Below the pieces are notes generated by a model, which did no database searches, had not been told where the DNA came from, and saw only the letters and a list, made by a program, of their open reading frames with translations. Positions 54,517 through 63,572 of a stretch of 64,000 nt of DNA are shown one piece after another. The DNA comes from Clostridium sp. BNL1100 (GTDB lineage Bacteria > Bacillota > Clostridia > Acetivibrionales > DSM-1351), in contig NC_016791.1 in assembly GCF_000244875.1 (NCBI RefSeq), positions 3,353,001 through 3,417,000 on the forward strand, given 5' to 3'. The translations under genes were made by a program, and so were the position numbers. Position 1 is the first letter of the stretch, and every line of letters begins with the position of its first letter.

Positions 54517-55623
54517 TTAAACATTGCTTGACTTTATAATATAATCCAGATAAATATTTACAGGTCGTGTCTCAGAATCACCACCGGCGATAATATGAGT
54601 ATGGTTTCCATTATTATCCGTTACTTGACCTGAAGGATAATTGGCAACTTCATGGCCTGCGCAATAATTTTCTATATATTTATCCTGTGGCAGTTTGGGA
54701 GCGCTGTGAGTATGGGCACCGTCTGTTGATAAAGAAAAATTAGAGGTTCTTGGAAGAGAGGTTGAATAATCCTCTGTTTGCCCGACTCTGGTTGATCCAT
54801 GTACTCCTGACGTATCTGATGTATTTGAGTTTACACCTCGTACAAATAATCCTCTAAGATCCGGTACATTGAAATTGGTCTGATCTCCTCCGTATATATT
54901 GCAAATATTTTCATAAAGTTCAGGATATTTACTAACTTCATATGAACTGCCTACACATGGTAGCCAGCCGTTGGCAATCAGGTTATTGCTCTGATTTATT
55001 GCATCTCCTGCAAAGGAGACAATAGACCCTGCTGCTAATAACATAGCCTCATCATAGTCAGCTGAAGTGAATTTTATAATCCAATACATATACAGGTTTG
55101 CAGGTCTGGTTTCGCTGTCCCCGCCGGATATAATAGTATGAGAATGTTGTCCACCTTCTCCTGATGTAGCTGTACGTCCCGGGAAATTGGCACCTTCATT
55201 ATCGGTTATGGCACATGCGGCATTCCAGTAGTCTGTCGGCAGATGGTCAACAGAGTGGTTATGAGTACCCTGATCGTTTGTTATAAAGTTATTCTTTGGC
55301 TTGGCTGTTGCATAATCCTGAACCGAGCCCGTATTGTCTCCGGCCGCTGCTCCTGACCTTACCGCCTTACGTTGCTGTACATCAGGGTCATACCCTCTTC
55401 CATGATCGGTTGCACGGACAAATCTTCCTCGAAGATCAGGTATATAAAAATTAGGAATACCATCTCCTCCATATTTTGTTCCTATTACATTAAACAGTTC
55501 TGAATATTGTGTTTTATCTAACACTCTTCCGTCACAAGGAAGCCAGCCGGAAGATTTCAACTGGTCTTCTTTAAGTGGTCCGGCAAAAGGTATAACAATA
55601 CCTACGGGAAATTTTAAAGGCAT
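54517..55623 (-). CDS. Protein with two phage tail-collar domains (MdpB-like)
   Basis: This 368-residue protein has two tandem tail-collar domains (about residues 1-180 and 190-368). Each has a GWLPC segment and the FYIPDLRGRFVR or FNVPDLRGLFVRG motif, with GGDSETRP repeats near the ends. Such proteins are annotated as microcystin-dependent or tail-fibre-like, and usually make secreted or phage-tail-related assemblies. No phage genes are near. It lies 26 bases downstream of a one-domain homologue. Function unknown. Confidence 0.85.
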   Translation of the reverse strand: MPLKFPVGIVIPFAGPLKEDQLKSSGWLPCDGRVLDKTQYSELFNVIGTKYGGDGIPNFYIPDLRGRFVRATDHGRGYDPDVQQRKAVRSGAAAGDNTGSVQDYATAKPKNNFITNDQGTHNHSVDHLPTDYWNAACAITDNEGANFPGRTATSGEGGQHSHTIISGGDSETRPANLYMYWIIKFTSADYDEAMLLAAGSIVSFAGDAINQSNNLIANGWLPCVGSSYEVSKYPELYENICNIYGGDQTNFNVPDLRGLFVRGVNSNTSDTSGVHGSTRVGQTEDYSTSLPRTSNFSLSTDGAHTHSAPKLPQDKYIENYCAGHEVANYPSGQVTDNNGNHTHIIAGGDSETRPVNIYLDYIIKSSNV

Positions 55624-55649
55624 ATCTCTTCCTCCTATATAAATAAAAA

Positions 55650-56258
55650 TTATTTACTGTCTTTGCTGAATTTAATTAAGAAATGCAGATTCATATTTCT
55701 TGGACGGGTTTCAGGATCTCCTCCACCGACAATGTTATGAGAATGGGAACCGGATTCACCTGTTCTGGTATTGTCACCAGCCTCTTTTCCGCCATCCCTG
55801 CCTATACTGCCGGCATATGCATTGTGAGAGCCGTCAGGCAAGTGCGGTAAATTGTGTGTATGACTACCAGTTACATTAGTAGTAAAACTAGCCTTTGGAA
55901 GTCCTGTTGCAAAATCCTGATAGGAACCTACGTCATTTCCGGTATTTCCACCAGTTTTAGCAAATGTCCTCTGAGCTGCATCAGGGTCTAGTAGCTTACC
56001 TGATTCACTAACCGCATCCCCATTAACTCCTCTTATAAATTTGCTTTGCATATCAGGCAGATAAAAATAATTATTATCCCCTCCATGTGCATTCCCGATA
56101 GCCTGAAAAAGATCAGGATAATCGGCAATTTTCAATTTACTTCCATCACAGATAAGCCACCCCATTCTATACAATCTGTTAACCATCTCAGATTTAATCT
56201 CTCCTGCAAATGATATAACACTTCCTACAGGCATTCTCTCCGTAGCTGCCATAAGCAA
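55650..56258 (-). CDS. Protein with one phage tail-collar domain
   Basis: This 202-residue protein has one collar domain with LICDGSKLKIADYPDLF and FYLPDMQSKFIRG, and a GGGDPETRPRN motif near the end, paralogous to the next protein. The TTG start at 56258 sits 5 bases after GGAGG; an in-frame ATG at 56252 is the alternative. It is the first gene of a two-gene unit and is divergent from the chemoreceptor gene. Function unknown. Confidence 0.82.
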   Translation of the reverse strand: MLMAATERMPVGSVISFAGEIKSEMVNRLYRMGWLICDGSKLKIADYPDLFQAIGNAHGGDNNYFYLPDMQSKFIRGVNGDAVSESGKLLDPDAAQRTFAKTGGNTGNDVGSYQDFATGLPKASFTTNVTGSHTHNLPHLPDGSHNAYAGSIGRDGGKEAGDNTRTGESGSHSHNIVGGGDPETRPRNMNLHFLIKFSKDSK

Positions 56259-56538
56259 ACATTCCTCCTTCTTTTGGAATCAAATTTAATTTCATTTTTA
56301 TTCTATACACAATAATAAGTCATAATTAATGACATGTCAATATATAGTATCAAATTCATTTTTAGGTAATGGTCTGCAATTGTTCAACCAATAGGTTTTA
56401 AATGATAATATTTTTGTTCAATATTAATGACATGTTTTCTCAGAAACTTTATGTTAACATTTTGTCGTTAAATAGCATAAATTAAATTAATGGCTCAAAT
56501 TGCGTACGTACATATCCAAACTTAAGGAGGTAGGTAAT
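56259..56538. other. Divergent promoter region with a 13-bp direct repeat
   Basis: The gap between the divergent collar and chemoreceptor genes is AT-rich. The sequence ATTAATGACATGT occurs at 56325-56337 and again at 56423-56435. No coding sequence is supported. Confidence 0.45.
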
Positions 56539-58257
56539 TTGCCACTCACATTAAAATTTAAACTATTTTTATCATTCGGCATTATATCAGCTATTTTGAT
56601 AGGATTAGGAATATATGCATATGCAGGTGTCGGGCAAATTTATAAGAATGGTACTGAATTTGATAACATGTGGCTTTCAGGTGTAGAGGCAGCACACAAA
56701 ATAGAAACTTTGGGATATGAATATAGAACCAATGAATACAGGTTTATGATTTATAAAAATACTTACGCTGATAAAGGGGCCTTTGAGAAGTTTGAAAAGG
56801 ATATGAAAAGTATTGAAATAGAAACTGAAAAAATTATAAAAGAACGCAGAGATTCCGCTGTTTTACCTGAACAGGTTAATAAATGGGAACAGGTTAAAAT
56901 ACTATGGGAAAACTATATAAAAGCCAGCCGGAAAGTTGTTGATAACACAAAACAGGATAATTTCACAGAAAGTATCAATCTTTTATTTGTAGACAAATCA
57001 AGTCAGGCCTATGATAATTTACTTAATGCAACCGATACTCTGGTAAATTATAACCAAGAGAAAGTTGCTAAGGCCAGTGAAAACCGTCAGGATGACTGCA
57101 AAAATCTCAAAGATGTGCTACTAATATACATTACGGTGTCGTTGGGTGTCATTATTTTAATGACATTATATACCTGTACGGTTCTATCCGGGCCCATTAC
57201 CGGGTTAGAAGAAGTATCTCGTGCAGTGGCGGACGGCGACCTTACAATTAGAGCAGAAATTGAATCAAATTACAAACTTGGCCAATTAGCAGAAGCATTT
57301 AACTCTATGATTAAAAGGCTTAGAATTTTAATGCTGCAAATAAGCGAAAGTTCTCAGCACTTATCACCCTTATCAAAGGAGTTAACATCAAGTTCCCTGA
57401 AAAGTTCAAAGGTAATGGAAAAAATTGAGCTTACAAGCCAGAACGTAGCATTAAGTACCGATAAACAACTTTCAAGCATCAAGGAAGTTTTTGAGTCCAT
57501 TTCCCAAGTATCTGCCGGCCTGAACCAGATTTCAGTCAGCAGTCAGAATGTTACAGAGCTTGCACGGGCATCTGCTGATGCATCAAATAGGGGGATGGTT
57601 ACAGTCAATGCCGTAGCCAAACAAATGAAAGAGATTGACACTACTATTTCAAATACTGAGGACGTTATAAGGAATCTTAATAAAAAGTCAACTGAAATCT
57701 GTAAAATTATTGATATAATTTATGATATATCTGACAAGACTAACCTCCTATCTCTTAATGCTGCAATTGAAGCTGCCCACACAGGCGAATGCAGCAAAGG
57801 CTTTTGTGTTGTTGCCGACGAGATTAAAAAGCTGTCGAAACAGTGTAAAGTATCCGCAAGCCAAATAAGAAGCCTGGTATTAAGTATACGTGAAGAAACC
57901 AAAAATGCAGTTACAGCAATTTCAAAAGGTGCCGCTAAAGTTACTGAAGGCCTTGAAAAATCGCAGAAAGTAAGTCAGGTATTCGAGGAAATACAACAAT
58001 CGGTACAAAATGTAGATATACAAATTCTAGAGGTATTCTCTGCAACAAAACAAATTACAGCTGAAAGCAATAATATTGTGAAAACTATTGATATTGTAGA
58101 GAGAACAGCTGAACAAATCAATAGTACTTGTCAGGAAAATGCAGTTGCAACCCATGAGCAATCAAAGGCACTGAAAAAAATATCTTCCAATGCACAATCA
58201 TTATTAAAGTCTATGGAAGAATTAAATGCTATGATTTCACAGTTTAAAACCCGATAA
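56539..58257 (+). CDS. Methyl-accepting chemotaxis protein
   Basis: This 572-residue chemoreceptor has a first membrane segment (about residues 10-35), a helical four-helix-bundle sensing domain of about 160 residues, a second membrane segment near 200-220 and a HAMP domain. The signalling domain has its hairpin tip in [16 protein letters not shown] and [13 protein letters not shown]. It transmits an extracellular signal to CheA/CheW. The TTG at 56539, preceded by AAGGAGGT at 7-base spacing, is chosen; an earlier frame start at 56500 lacks a site. Confidence 0.9.
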   Translation: MPLTLKFKLFLSFGIISAILIGLGIYAYAGVGQIYKNGTEFDNMWLSGVEAAHKIETLGYEYRTNEYRFMIYKNTYADKGAFEKFEKDMKSIEIETEKIIKERRDSAVLPEQVNKWEQVKILWENYIKASRKVVDNTKQDNFTESINLLFVDKSSQAYDNLLNATDTLVNYNQEKVAKASENRQDDCKNLKDVLLIYITVSLGVIILMTLYTCTVLSGPITGLEEVSRAVADGDLTIRAEIESNYKLGQLAEAFNSMIKRLRILMLQISESSQHLSPLSKELTSSSLKSSKVMEKIELTSQNVALSTDKQLSSIKEVFESISQVSAGLNQISVSSQNVTELARASADASNRGMVTVNAVAKQMKEIDTTISNTEDVIRNLNKKSTEICKIIDIIYDISDKTNLLSLNAAIEAAHTGECSKGFCVVADEIKKLSKQCKVSASQIRSLVLSIREETKNAVTAISKGAAKVTEGLEKSQKVSQVFEEIQQSVQNVDIQILEVFSATKQITAESNNIVKTIDIVERTAEQINSTCQENAVATHEQSKALKKISSNAQSLLKSMEELNAMISQFKTR

Positions 58258-58282
58258 GGTAACATCCTGCGTGTTTTTTTAC

Positions 58283-58312
58283 TTGACTAGTACAATTAAT
58301 GTGGATTACAAT
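58283..58312 (+). promoter_or_regulatory. Putative promoter of the thiamin operon
   Basis: TTGACT at 58283-58288 and TACAAT at 58307-58312 are separated by 18 bases. A start near 58319 would give a leader of about 90 bases to thiS. Confidence 0.55.
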
Positions 58313-58330
58313 ATATATAACTGAATAAAG

Positions 58331-58386
58331 AAGCACAAAATGGGGTACACCACCGCGGGTGTAATTTCATTTTGTGCTTTTTTTTT
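58331..58386 (+). terminator. Hairpin terminator between chemoreceptor and thiS genes
   Basis: AAGCACAAAATG pairs with CATTTTGTGCTT, with an inner TACACC/GGGTGTA stem and a run of nine or more T residues. It can end the chemoreceptor transcript, or act as an attenuator in the thi leader. Confidence 0.8.
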
Positions 58387-58411
58387 CGGAATTTTGGTGA
58401 AAGGAAATAAT

Positions 58412-58609
58412 ATGATGAAGGTAAACGGAACGTATATGGATTTAACAGTTAAACAAAGCCTGCAGGATTTTTTGGTTTCCCAAAACCATGATATTTCAAG
58501 AATTGCAGTAGAACTAAACGGCGAGATTGTTCCTAAAGCAATCTATTCCCAAGTAATGCTGGATAATGGAGATACTCTTGAAATTGTAAGGTTTGTAGGA
58601 GGAGGCTGA
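58412..58609 (+). CDS. thiS: Sulfur carrier protein ThiS
   Basis: This 65-residue beta-grasp protein ends in the conserved diglycine (VGGG), where the C-terminal thiocarboxylate forms. It donates sulfur to the thiazole ring of thiamin. The ATG at 58412, preceded by GAAAGGAAA, gives the usual family length. It is the first gene of thiS-thiF-thiG-thiH-thiE and ends 2 bases before thiF. Confidence 0.9.
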   Translation: MMKVNGTYMDLTVKQSLQDFLVSQNHDISRIAVELNGEIVPKAIYSQVMLDNGDTLEIVRFVGGG

Positions 58610-58611
58610 AA

Positions 58612-59415
58612 ATGATTATTACAATAAACGGAAAAAGAATGGATATCAAATTCAGAACAGCTTTTGAGGTGCGACGTGAATTTGGCAAGGAAACTGACAT
58701 AGTAATTTTAAACGGCTTCCAGATAGACACGGATTGCCAGCTTTCCGAGAACGACACCCTTGCTGTTATTCCCAAGGGTTGCATGCCTGACAGGGATGAA
58801 CTTGAAAGCATGATGATGGCACGACATACTCCAAATGTTCATAAAAAGTTGAAAGAAGGCCGTGTTGCCATTGCCGGGCTTGGCGGACTGGGTTCAAACA
58901 TAGCTGTCATGCTTGCAAGAATTGGTGTTGGCCACCTGCTTCTGGTAGATTTCGACGTGGTGGAGCCAAGCAATCTTAACAGACAAAGTTATTACATTAG
59001 TCATTTGGGTATGGAAAAGACTGCTGCTCTTAAAATGCAGCTCAAGGAAATTAACCCTTTCATAACCGTTGAAACACAGACCGTACGTGTAACAGAAGAT
59101 AATGTATGTGAGCTATTCAGGGACTACGGTATTATTTGTGAAGCCTTTGACAAACCGGAAGCTAAGTCCATGCTGGTCAATACTGTTCTGGAAAGGCTTC
59201 CGGGCAGTAAGATTGTTGCTGCCTCCGGCATGGCAGGATATGAAAGCTCAAATATTATTAAAACCGTAAGGCGAATGAAGGGTTTTTACCTGTGCGGTGA
59301 CTTTGAAAACGGAGCAGGTATCGGCCATGGTCTGATGGCGCCACGTGTACAGATTTGCGCCGGACATCAGGCCAACATGATTCTGAGGCTGCTCCTTGGG
59401 ATTGAAGATGTATAA
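58612..59415 (+). CDS. thiF: ThiF adenylyltransferase with N-terminal ThiS-like domain
   Basis: This 267-residue protein has a ubiquitin-like domain at about residues 1-65 that lacks a terminal diglycine (reads PKGC), then an E1-like Rossmann domain with IAGLGGLGSN near residue 86 and an aspartate in LLVDFDVVEPSNLNRQ. It adenylates the ThiS C-terminus. The fused ThiS-like domain is found in clostridial ThiF proteins. GGAGGAGG precedes the ATG. Confidence 0.9.
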   Translation: MIITINGKRMDIKFRTAFEVRREFGKETDIVILNGFQIDTDCQLSENDTLAVIPKGCMPDRDELESMMMARHTPNVHKKLKEGRVAIAGLGGLGSNIAVMLARIGVGHLLLVDFDVVEPSNLNRQSYYISHLGMEKTAALKMQLKEINPFITVETQTVRVTEDNVCELFRDYGIICEAFDKPEAKSMLVNTVLERLPGSKIVAASGMAGYESSNIIKTVRRMKGFYLCGDFENGAGIGHGLMAPRVQICAGHQANMILRLLLGIEDV

Positions 59416-59436
59416 ATAAACTACATATGGAGGTAA

Positions 59437-60213
59437 ATGAATTTTATGAATGATAAGTTAGTTATAGGCGGACATGAATTTGAATCAAGATTTATACTTG
59501 GCTCAGGAAAATTTTCTTTAGATATGACCAAGGCGGTCATTGAAAATGGAAATGTTGAAATGGCAACTCTTGCTCTTCGCCGTGCTAATGTTGGCGGTGA
59601 AGAAAATATTCTGGACTATATGCCGGAGGGTATAACTCTGCTTCCAAACACCTCAGGAGCCAGAAATGCCAATGAAGCTGTAAGAATAGCACGGCTTGCC
59701 AGAGAAATCGGCTGCGGAGATTTTGTAAAGGTCGAAGTGGTAAATGACTCGAAATATCTCATGCCGGACAATTACGAAACAATTAAGGCAACTGAGATTC
59801 TGGCAAATGAGGGCTTCATCGTAATGCCGTACATGTATCCCGACCTTAATGCAGCCAGAGCCATGGCGGAAGCCGGTGCAGCAGCAATTATGCCTCTTGC
59901 CGCCCCAATAGGTAGCAACAAGGGCCTTAGTACCAAGGACTTTATTCAAATCCTCGTGGACGAGATTAATTTACCGATTATTGTTGATGCGGGAATAGGC
60001 CGTCCGTCACAGGCATGTGAAGCAATGGAAATGGGTGTGGCTGCAATTATGTGCAATACTGCAGTTGCAACAGCTGGTGATGTGGCCTTAATGGCAAAAG
60101 CCTTTCGACTTGCAATTGAAGCAGGGCGTGCGGCTTACCTTTCAGGCCTAGGAAGGATATTAACCTACAAAGCGGAAGCATCCAGTCCCTTGACGGGCTT
60201 TTTGGAGGATTAG
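59437..60213 (+). CDS. thiG: Thiazole synthase
   Basis: This 258-residue beta/alpha barrel protein matches ThiG, with the GSGKF start region, a PNTSGARN segment, and the [18 protein letters not shown] phosphate motif near residue 185. It builds the thiamin thiazole from deoxyxylulose phosphate, dehydroglycine and ThiS thiocarboxylate. The ATG at 59437 lies 3 bases after GGAGG, and a second ATG at 59446 lies at 12 bases; both are possible. It begins 21 bases after thiF. Confidence 0.92.
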   Translation: MNFMNDKLVIGGHEFESRFILGSGKFSLDMTKAVIENGNVEMATLALRRANVGGEENILDYMPEGITLLPNTSGARNANEAVRIARLAREIGCGDFVKVEVVNDSKYLMPDNYETIKATEILANEGFIVMPYMYPDLNAARAMAEAGAAAIMPLAAPIGSNKGLSTKDFIQILVDEINLPIIVDAGIGRPSQACEAMEMGVAAIMCNTAVATAGDVALMAKAFRLAIEAGRAAYLSGLGRILTYKAEASSPLTGFLED

Positions 60214-60215
60214 TT

Positions 60216-61364
60216 ATGGAAAAAACAAATCACATGGAATATCAAAATGGCATGGAGGCAATTGATTCCAATATAATGAATCAGGTTCTGAGTCTTACAA
60301 GTGAATACGACTATAGCAGGTATACCGACGGGGATGTTGAAAAAGTCCTGATGAAATCACGGCTATCCATAGATGATTATGGAGCTGTACTTTCTCCTGC
60401 CGCCGCACCTTTTCTCGAATATATTGCACGTAAGGCAGCAATGGAAACAAGAAAGCATTTTGGTAACTCAGTCAACATGTTTACACCTTTGTATATAGCA
60501 AACTACTGTGAGAATCATTGTGTTTACTGTGGCTTTAATTGTCATAATAAAATTCGTCGTGGAAAGCTTAACCCTGAGGAAATGGAGGAAGAACTGAAAG
60601 AAATCGCATCAACCGGGCTACGGGAGATATTAATATTAACCGGAGAAGCCCGTAATGCTTCAGGAGTTCAATATATCGGGGATGCCGTAAAGCTTGCATC
60701 CCGGTATTTTTCTACTGTGGGACTTGAAATATATCCTCTTAACTCAGATGAATATACATACTTACGTGAGTGCGGAGCGGACTTTGTCTGTGTCTATCAG
60801 GAAACATACAATACCGACAAGTACCAACAGGTTCACCCAAGCGGACCAAAGAGGATTTTCCCGTACAGGTTCAATGCTCAGGAGCGTGCGTTACTTGGAG
60901 GTATGAGGGGCGTTGCGTTTGGTGCTTTACTAGGTCTGGATGATTTCCGCAAAGATGCCTTTGCAGCAGGCCTTCATGCTTATTTCATTCAACAAAAATA
61001 CCCTCATGCAGAGATTTCATTCTCTGTTCCCCGGCTAAGACCATTTATAAATAATGAAGAGAATAATCCAAATGACGTACATGAAAAACAGCTTTTGCAA
61101 GTTATGCTTGCCTATAGGCTTTTCATGCCTTTTGCAGGGATTACTATTTCTACAAGGGAAAGAGCAGGTTTTCGTGACAATGTGGTGGGACTTGCAGCCA
61201 ACAAGATTTCGGCAGGGGTAAATGTAGGCGTAGGAGGCCACAAAAATGACGAAAAAGGCGATGAACAATTTGAAATCAACGATAGCAGAAGTGTTGAGCA
61301 GGTTCATGAAATGATTTTGTCAAGAGGCTTACAGCCTGTTTATTCAGATTACATCAGAGTTTAA
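60216..61364 (+). CDS. thiH: 2-iminoacetate synthase ThiH
   Basis: This 382-residue radical SAM enzyme has the cluster motif CENHCVYC (C98, C102, C105) and the later TGE motif. It cleaves tyrosine to dehydroglycine and p-cresol for ThiG, and its presence fits an anaerobe, where ThiO (oxygen-using) is not expected. It starts 2 bases after the thiG stop, and TTGGAGG precedes the ATG. Confidence 0.92.
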   Translation: MEKTNHMEYQNGMEAIDSNIMNQVLSLTSEYDYSRYTDGDVEKVLMKSRLSIDDYGAVLSPAAAPFLEYIARKAAMETRKHFGNSVNMFTPLYIANYCENHCVYCGFNCHNKIRRGKLNPEEMEEELKEIASTGLREILILTGEARNASGVQYIGDAVKLASRYFSTVGLEIYPLNSDEYTYLRECGADFVCVYQETYNTDKYQQVHPSGPKRIFPYRFNAQERALLGGMRGVAFGALLGLDDFRKDAFAAGLHAYFIQQKYPHAEISFSVPRLRPFINNEENNPNDVHEKQLLQVMLAYRLFMPFAGITISTRERAGFRDNVVGLAANKISAGVNVGVGGHKNDEKGDEQFEINDSRSVEQVHEMILSRGLQPVYSDYIRV

Positions 61365-61379
61365 AAGGAGAAAAACTAA

Positions 61380-62027
61380 ATGCTGATTTATGTAACAAAC
61401 CGTAATTTGTGCAGGGACGATTTTCTGAATAGAATAGCGTGTTTGGCCTCCGGTAAACCCCATGCCATAATATTGAGAGAAAAGGATTTAAGTCCTGAAG
61501 ATTATCAAACTCTTGCAGAAAAAGTCAAAGTTATATGTGACTCCGCAGGAGTTCAGCTTATTGTAAATAAATATATCACAGCTGCAAAAAATCTGGGAGT
61601 ATCCTCAGTACATGTTTCCATGGAGGATTTTCTAAAATACAGGGATGCATTGCAATCCTTTTCCAAAGTTTGGGTTTCGGTACATTCAGCAAAGGAGGCA
61701 CAAGAGGCATGCAACTCAGGTGCTTCCACCCTCATAGCCGGACATATTTATGAAACAGACTGCAAAAAAGGGGTATCCCCAAGGGGTTTGGATTTTTTAA
61801 GGGAGGTTTGCAGTTCTGTTTCCATTCCCGTTTTTGGAATAGGAGGTATTACACAAGACCGAATAAAAGGGGTAACCGGGGCAGGTGCAAAGGGTGTTTG
61901 CATGATGAGTGAAGCAATGACCTGCCTATCCCCCACCTCTCTTTCGTCACGGATACTAGCTTTTACACTTGAAGACTCCTGCTATACTGTCACAGATTGC
62001 TATTACAATAAAAACGGCGGCAAATAG
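61380..62027 (+). CDS. thiE: Thiamine-phosphate synthase family protein (ThiE/TenI)
   Basis: This 215-residue barrel protein belongs to the ThiE/TenI family, with a LREKDL start region, VHSAKEA.. helix and the phosphate strand VFGIGGIT near residue 155. It probably joins the thiazole and pyrimidine parts of thiamin. TenI, an aminotransferase-like relative, is the alternative; the operon position favours ThiE. AAAGGAG precedes the ATG. Its 3' end overlaps the convergent HAAS gene by 72 bases. Confidence 0.8.
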   Translation: MLIYVTNRNLCRDDFLNRIACLASGKPHAIILREKDLSPEDYQTLAEKVKVICDSAGVQLIVNKYITAAKNLGVSSVHVSMEDFLKYRDALQSFSKVWVSVHSAKEAQEACNSGASTLIAGHIYETDCKKGVSPRGLDFLREVCSSVSIPVFGIGGITQDRIKGVTGAGAKGVCMMSEAMTCLSPTSLSSRILAFTLEDSCYTVTDCYYNKNGGK

Positions 62028-62927
62028 CCAAAGGCCTCTCTGCCATATTAATGTTACTTGTGACAGCGTCAGGTTTGTAAGGCTTTCCAATAATTTTAGG
62101 AATTCATTATTGACCATATACCTATCCCGTACTATAAACAACATGAGAATGGCTGTGGCAATGTTTAAACCCGCATTTGCGGCGGCCAGAGGTATGCTCC
62201 AATATGGATAAATTGTCTTCCATACCAGAATACCAAGGCTTATAACCCCTAATAAAACTATACCGATTATATATGTATTCAATCTGTCGACATTGAGTAT
62301 TGGCACAAAATGGCTTCCGTTCAATGAAACGCCAATAACCCCAGGTCGGAAGATTAATACCACTGTAACTATAACTGTAAAAAGCATCTCTGCAGTTGTA
62401 GATACCCTTGATATTTTCTTTTTGCCATAGTCAGGTATATCGGGCAAATCTTTCAAAGTCCATTTTTTCTTTGTAAACGGGCTATGCCCCTCATGTACCC
62501 CGCTTCTTTCCATAATTACAAATACCAGGGTAACCCAGAAGGCTCCCTGCAAAGCCCCTTGGAAAAATGCAGATATGATATTTGCAATAACGTTTGCCGG
62601 CTTTTGTGCATCGGCAGGATCAAACAACCAGGCAAATATGGCTATAAATCCCATAGTCAGTGCAGCAATACATGTTACAATCTTTAGCAGGTTTATGTAC
62701 TGGTTATAGATACTTGGGCCTATCAGGTATCTTCTTTCAGGATTATATTCAACTGCAAGTTTTACAGGGTTACCCAATTCCTCAAGGACTTCCTTTATCT
62801 GGTCATCTGATGCATCCTCCGGCAACATATCCTGAATATTAGACCTAAGCTCCTTGCTTACATCCTCACGGATATTTTCCGGCAAGTGCTGTGTAACTGC
62901 ATATATATAACGGTCAATCATCTCCAT
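61956..62927 (-). CDS. HAAS-domain membrane protein
   Basis: This 323-residue protein has an N-terminal helical HAAS domain (about residues 1-80, with LPENIREDVSKELRSNIQ and VLEELGNPVKLAVEY) and about seven membrane segments after residue 80. HAAS proteins sit next to PadR regulators, as here. GGAGGAGGAAAGGG precedes the ATG at 62927, and the start overlaps the PadR gene by 14 bases. Its 3' end overlaps thiE on the other strand. Function unknown. Confidence 0.8.
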   Translation of the reverse strand: MEMIDRYIYAVTQHLPENIREDVSKELRSNIQDMLPEDASDDQIKEVLEELGNPVKLAVEYNPERRYLIGPSIYNQYINLLKIVTCIAALTMGFIAIFAWLFDPADAQKPANVIANIISAFFQGALQGAFWVTLVFVIMERSGVHEGHSPFTKKKWTLKDLPDIPDYGKKKISRVSTTAEMLFTVIVTVVLIFRPGVIGVSLNGSHFVPILNVDRLNTYIIGIVLLGVISLGILVWKTIYPYWSIPLAAANAGLNIATAILMLFIVRDRYMVNNEFLKLLESLTNLTLSQVTLIWQRGLWLFAAVFIVIAICDSIAGVFKCKS

Positions 62928-63270
62928 AATCCCTTTCCTCCTCCAATAAATTCTCCAAATTCCCGGACAGTGTTCTCCATTCCTCTTTGAGACACTGAAA
63001 AACTTTTTTCCCTTCTTCACTAATTACGTAGAATTTTCTTGGTCTGGCTTCGCTTGTATCCCAATTGCTTACCAAAAGCTGCTGCTTCTCTAGCCTGCGC
63101 AATAGCGGGTAAAGGGTTCCTGCATCAATAGGATTGTTTTTTTGCTCCAGCTTTTGTACAAGTGAATAACCATACTCAGGGTTAAATAGTTGGCTGAGCA
63201 CCGATAGTATCAGGGTTCCTCTCTTTAGTTCCACAACCAGTGAACTTAGTATGTCATCTGTAGTTTCCAT
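62914..63270 (-). CDS. PadR-family transcriptional regulator
   Basis: This 118-residue winged-helix protein has LSVLSQLFNPEYGYSLVQKL and LYPLLRRLEKQQLLVSNW, as in PadR. It should repress its own unit and the HAAS gene in response to a ligand or membrane stress. GAGGTGG precedes the ATG at 63270. It is the first gene of a two-gene minus-strand unit. Confidence 0.88.
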   Translation of the reverse strand: METTDDILSSLVVELKRGTLILSVLSQLFNPEYGYSLVQKLEQKNNPIDAGTLYPLLRRLEKQQLLVSNWDTSEARPRKFYVISEEGKKVFQCLKEEWRTLSGNLENLLEEERDYGDD

Positions 63271-63572
63271 TTTACCACCTCGATTAACATTATACTGTAT
63301 GTCGTACAATATTGTCAATTCATTATTATTGTTTATTTGTAATTAATATTAATTTATACATAAAAAAACTCCTATAGGTTAATTAGTTAACCCATGGGAG
63401 CTGTAAAACTGATTCTGAATATCTATAAGTCAATCTACTGTGGAATACCTTTTAGAATACGCTTCAAGAAGGAATTTGTATATATGGGCTTTCATCCTTT
63501 TCAATCAGGAAGTAAACTATACATTATTTCCCATATGTTATCACTTTACAGGTTCTTTCGTCAATGCCGCCT
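63271..63572. other. Intergenic region with terminator
   Basis: About 300 bp separates the PadR start and the ferredoxin-domain gene stop. A terminator is at 63368-63402. No gene is supported in it. Confidence 0.45.
63368..63402 (-). terminator. Terminator after the EFR1-type ferredoxin gene
   Basis: ACTCCTATAGGTTAA pairs with TTAACCCATGGGAG in a near-perfect stem, followed by seven T residues on the minus strand. Confidence 0.7.

Noticed and set aside
54517-56258. Prophage remnant
   Set aside because: Only collar domains are present; no integrase, capsid, portal or lysis genes are near.
58313-58411. TPP riboswitch before thiS
   Set aside because: The conserved TPP aptamer sequences were not found and the leader seems too short.
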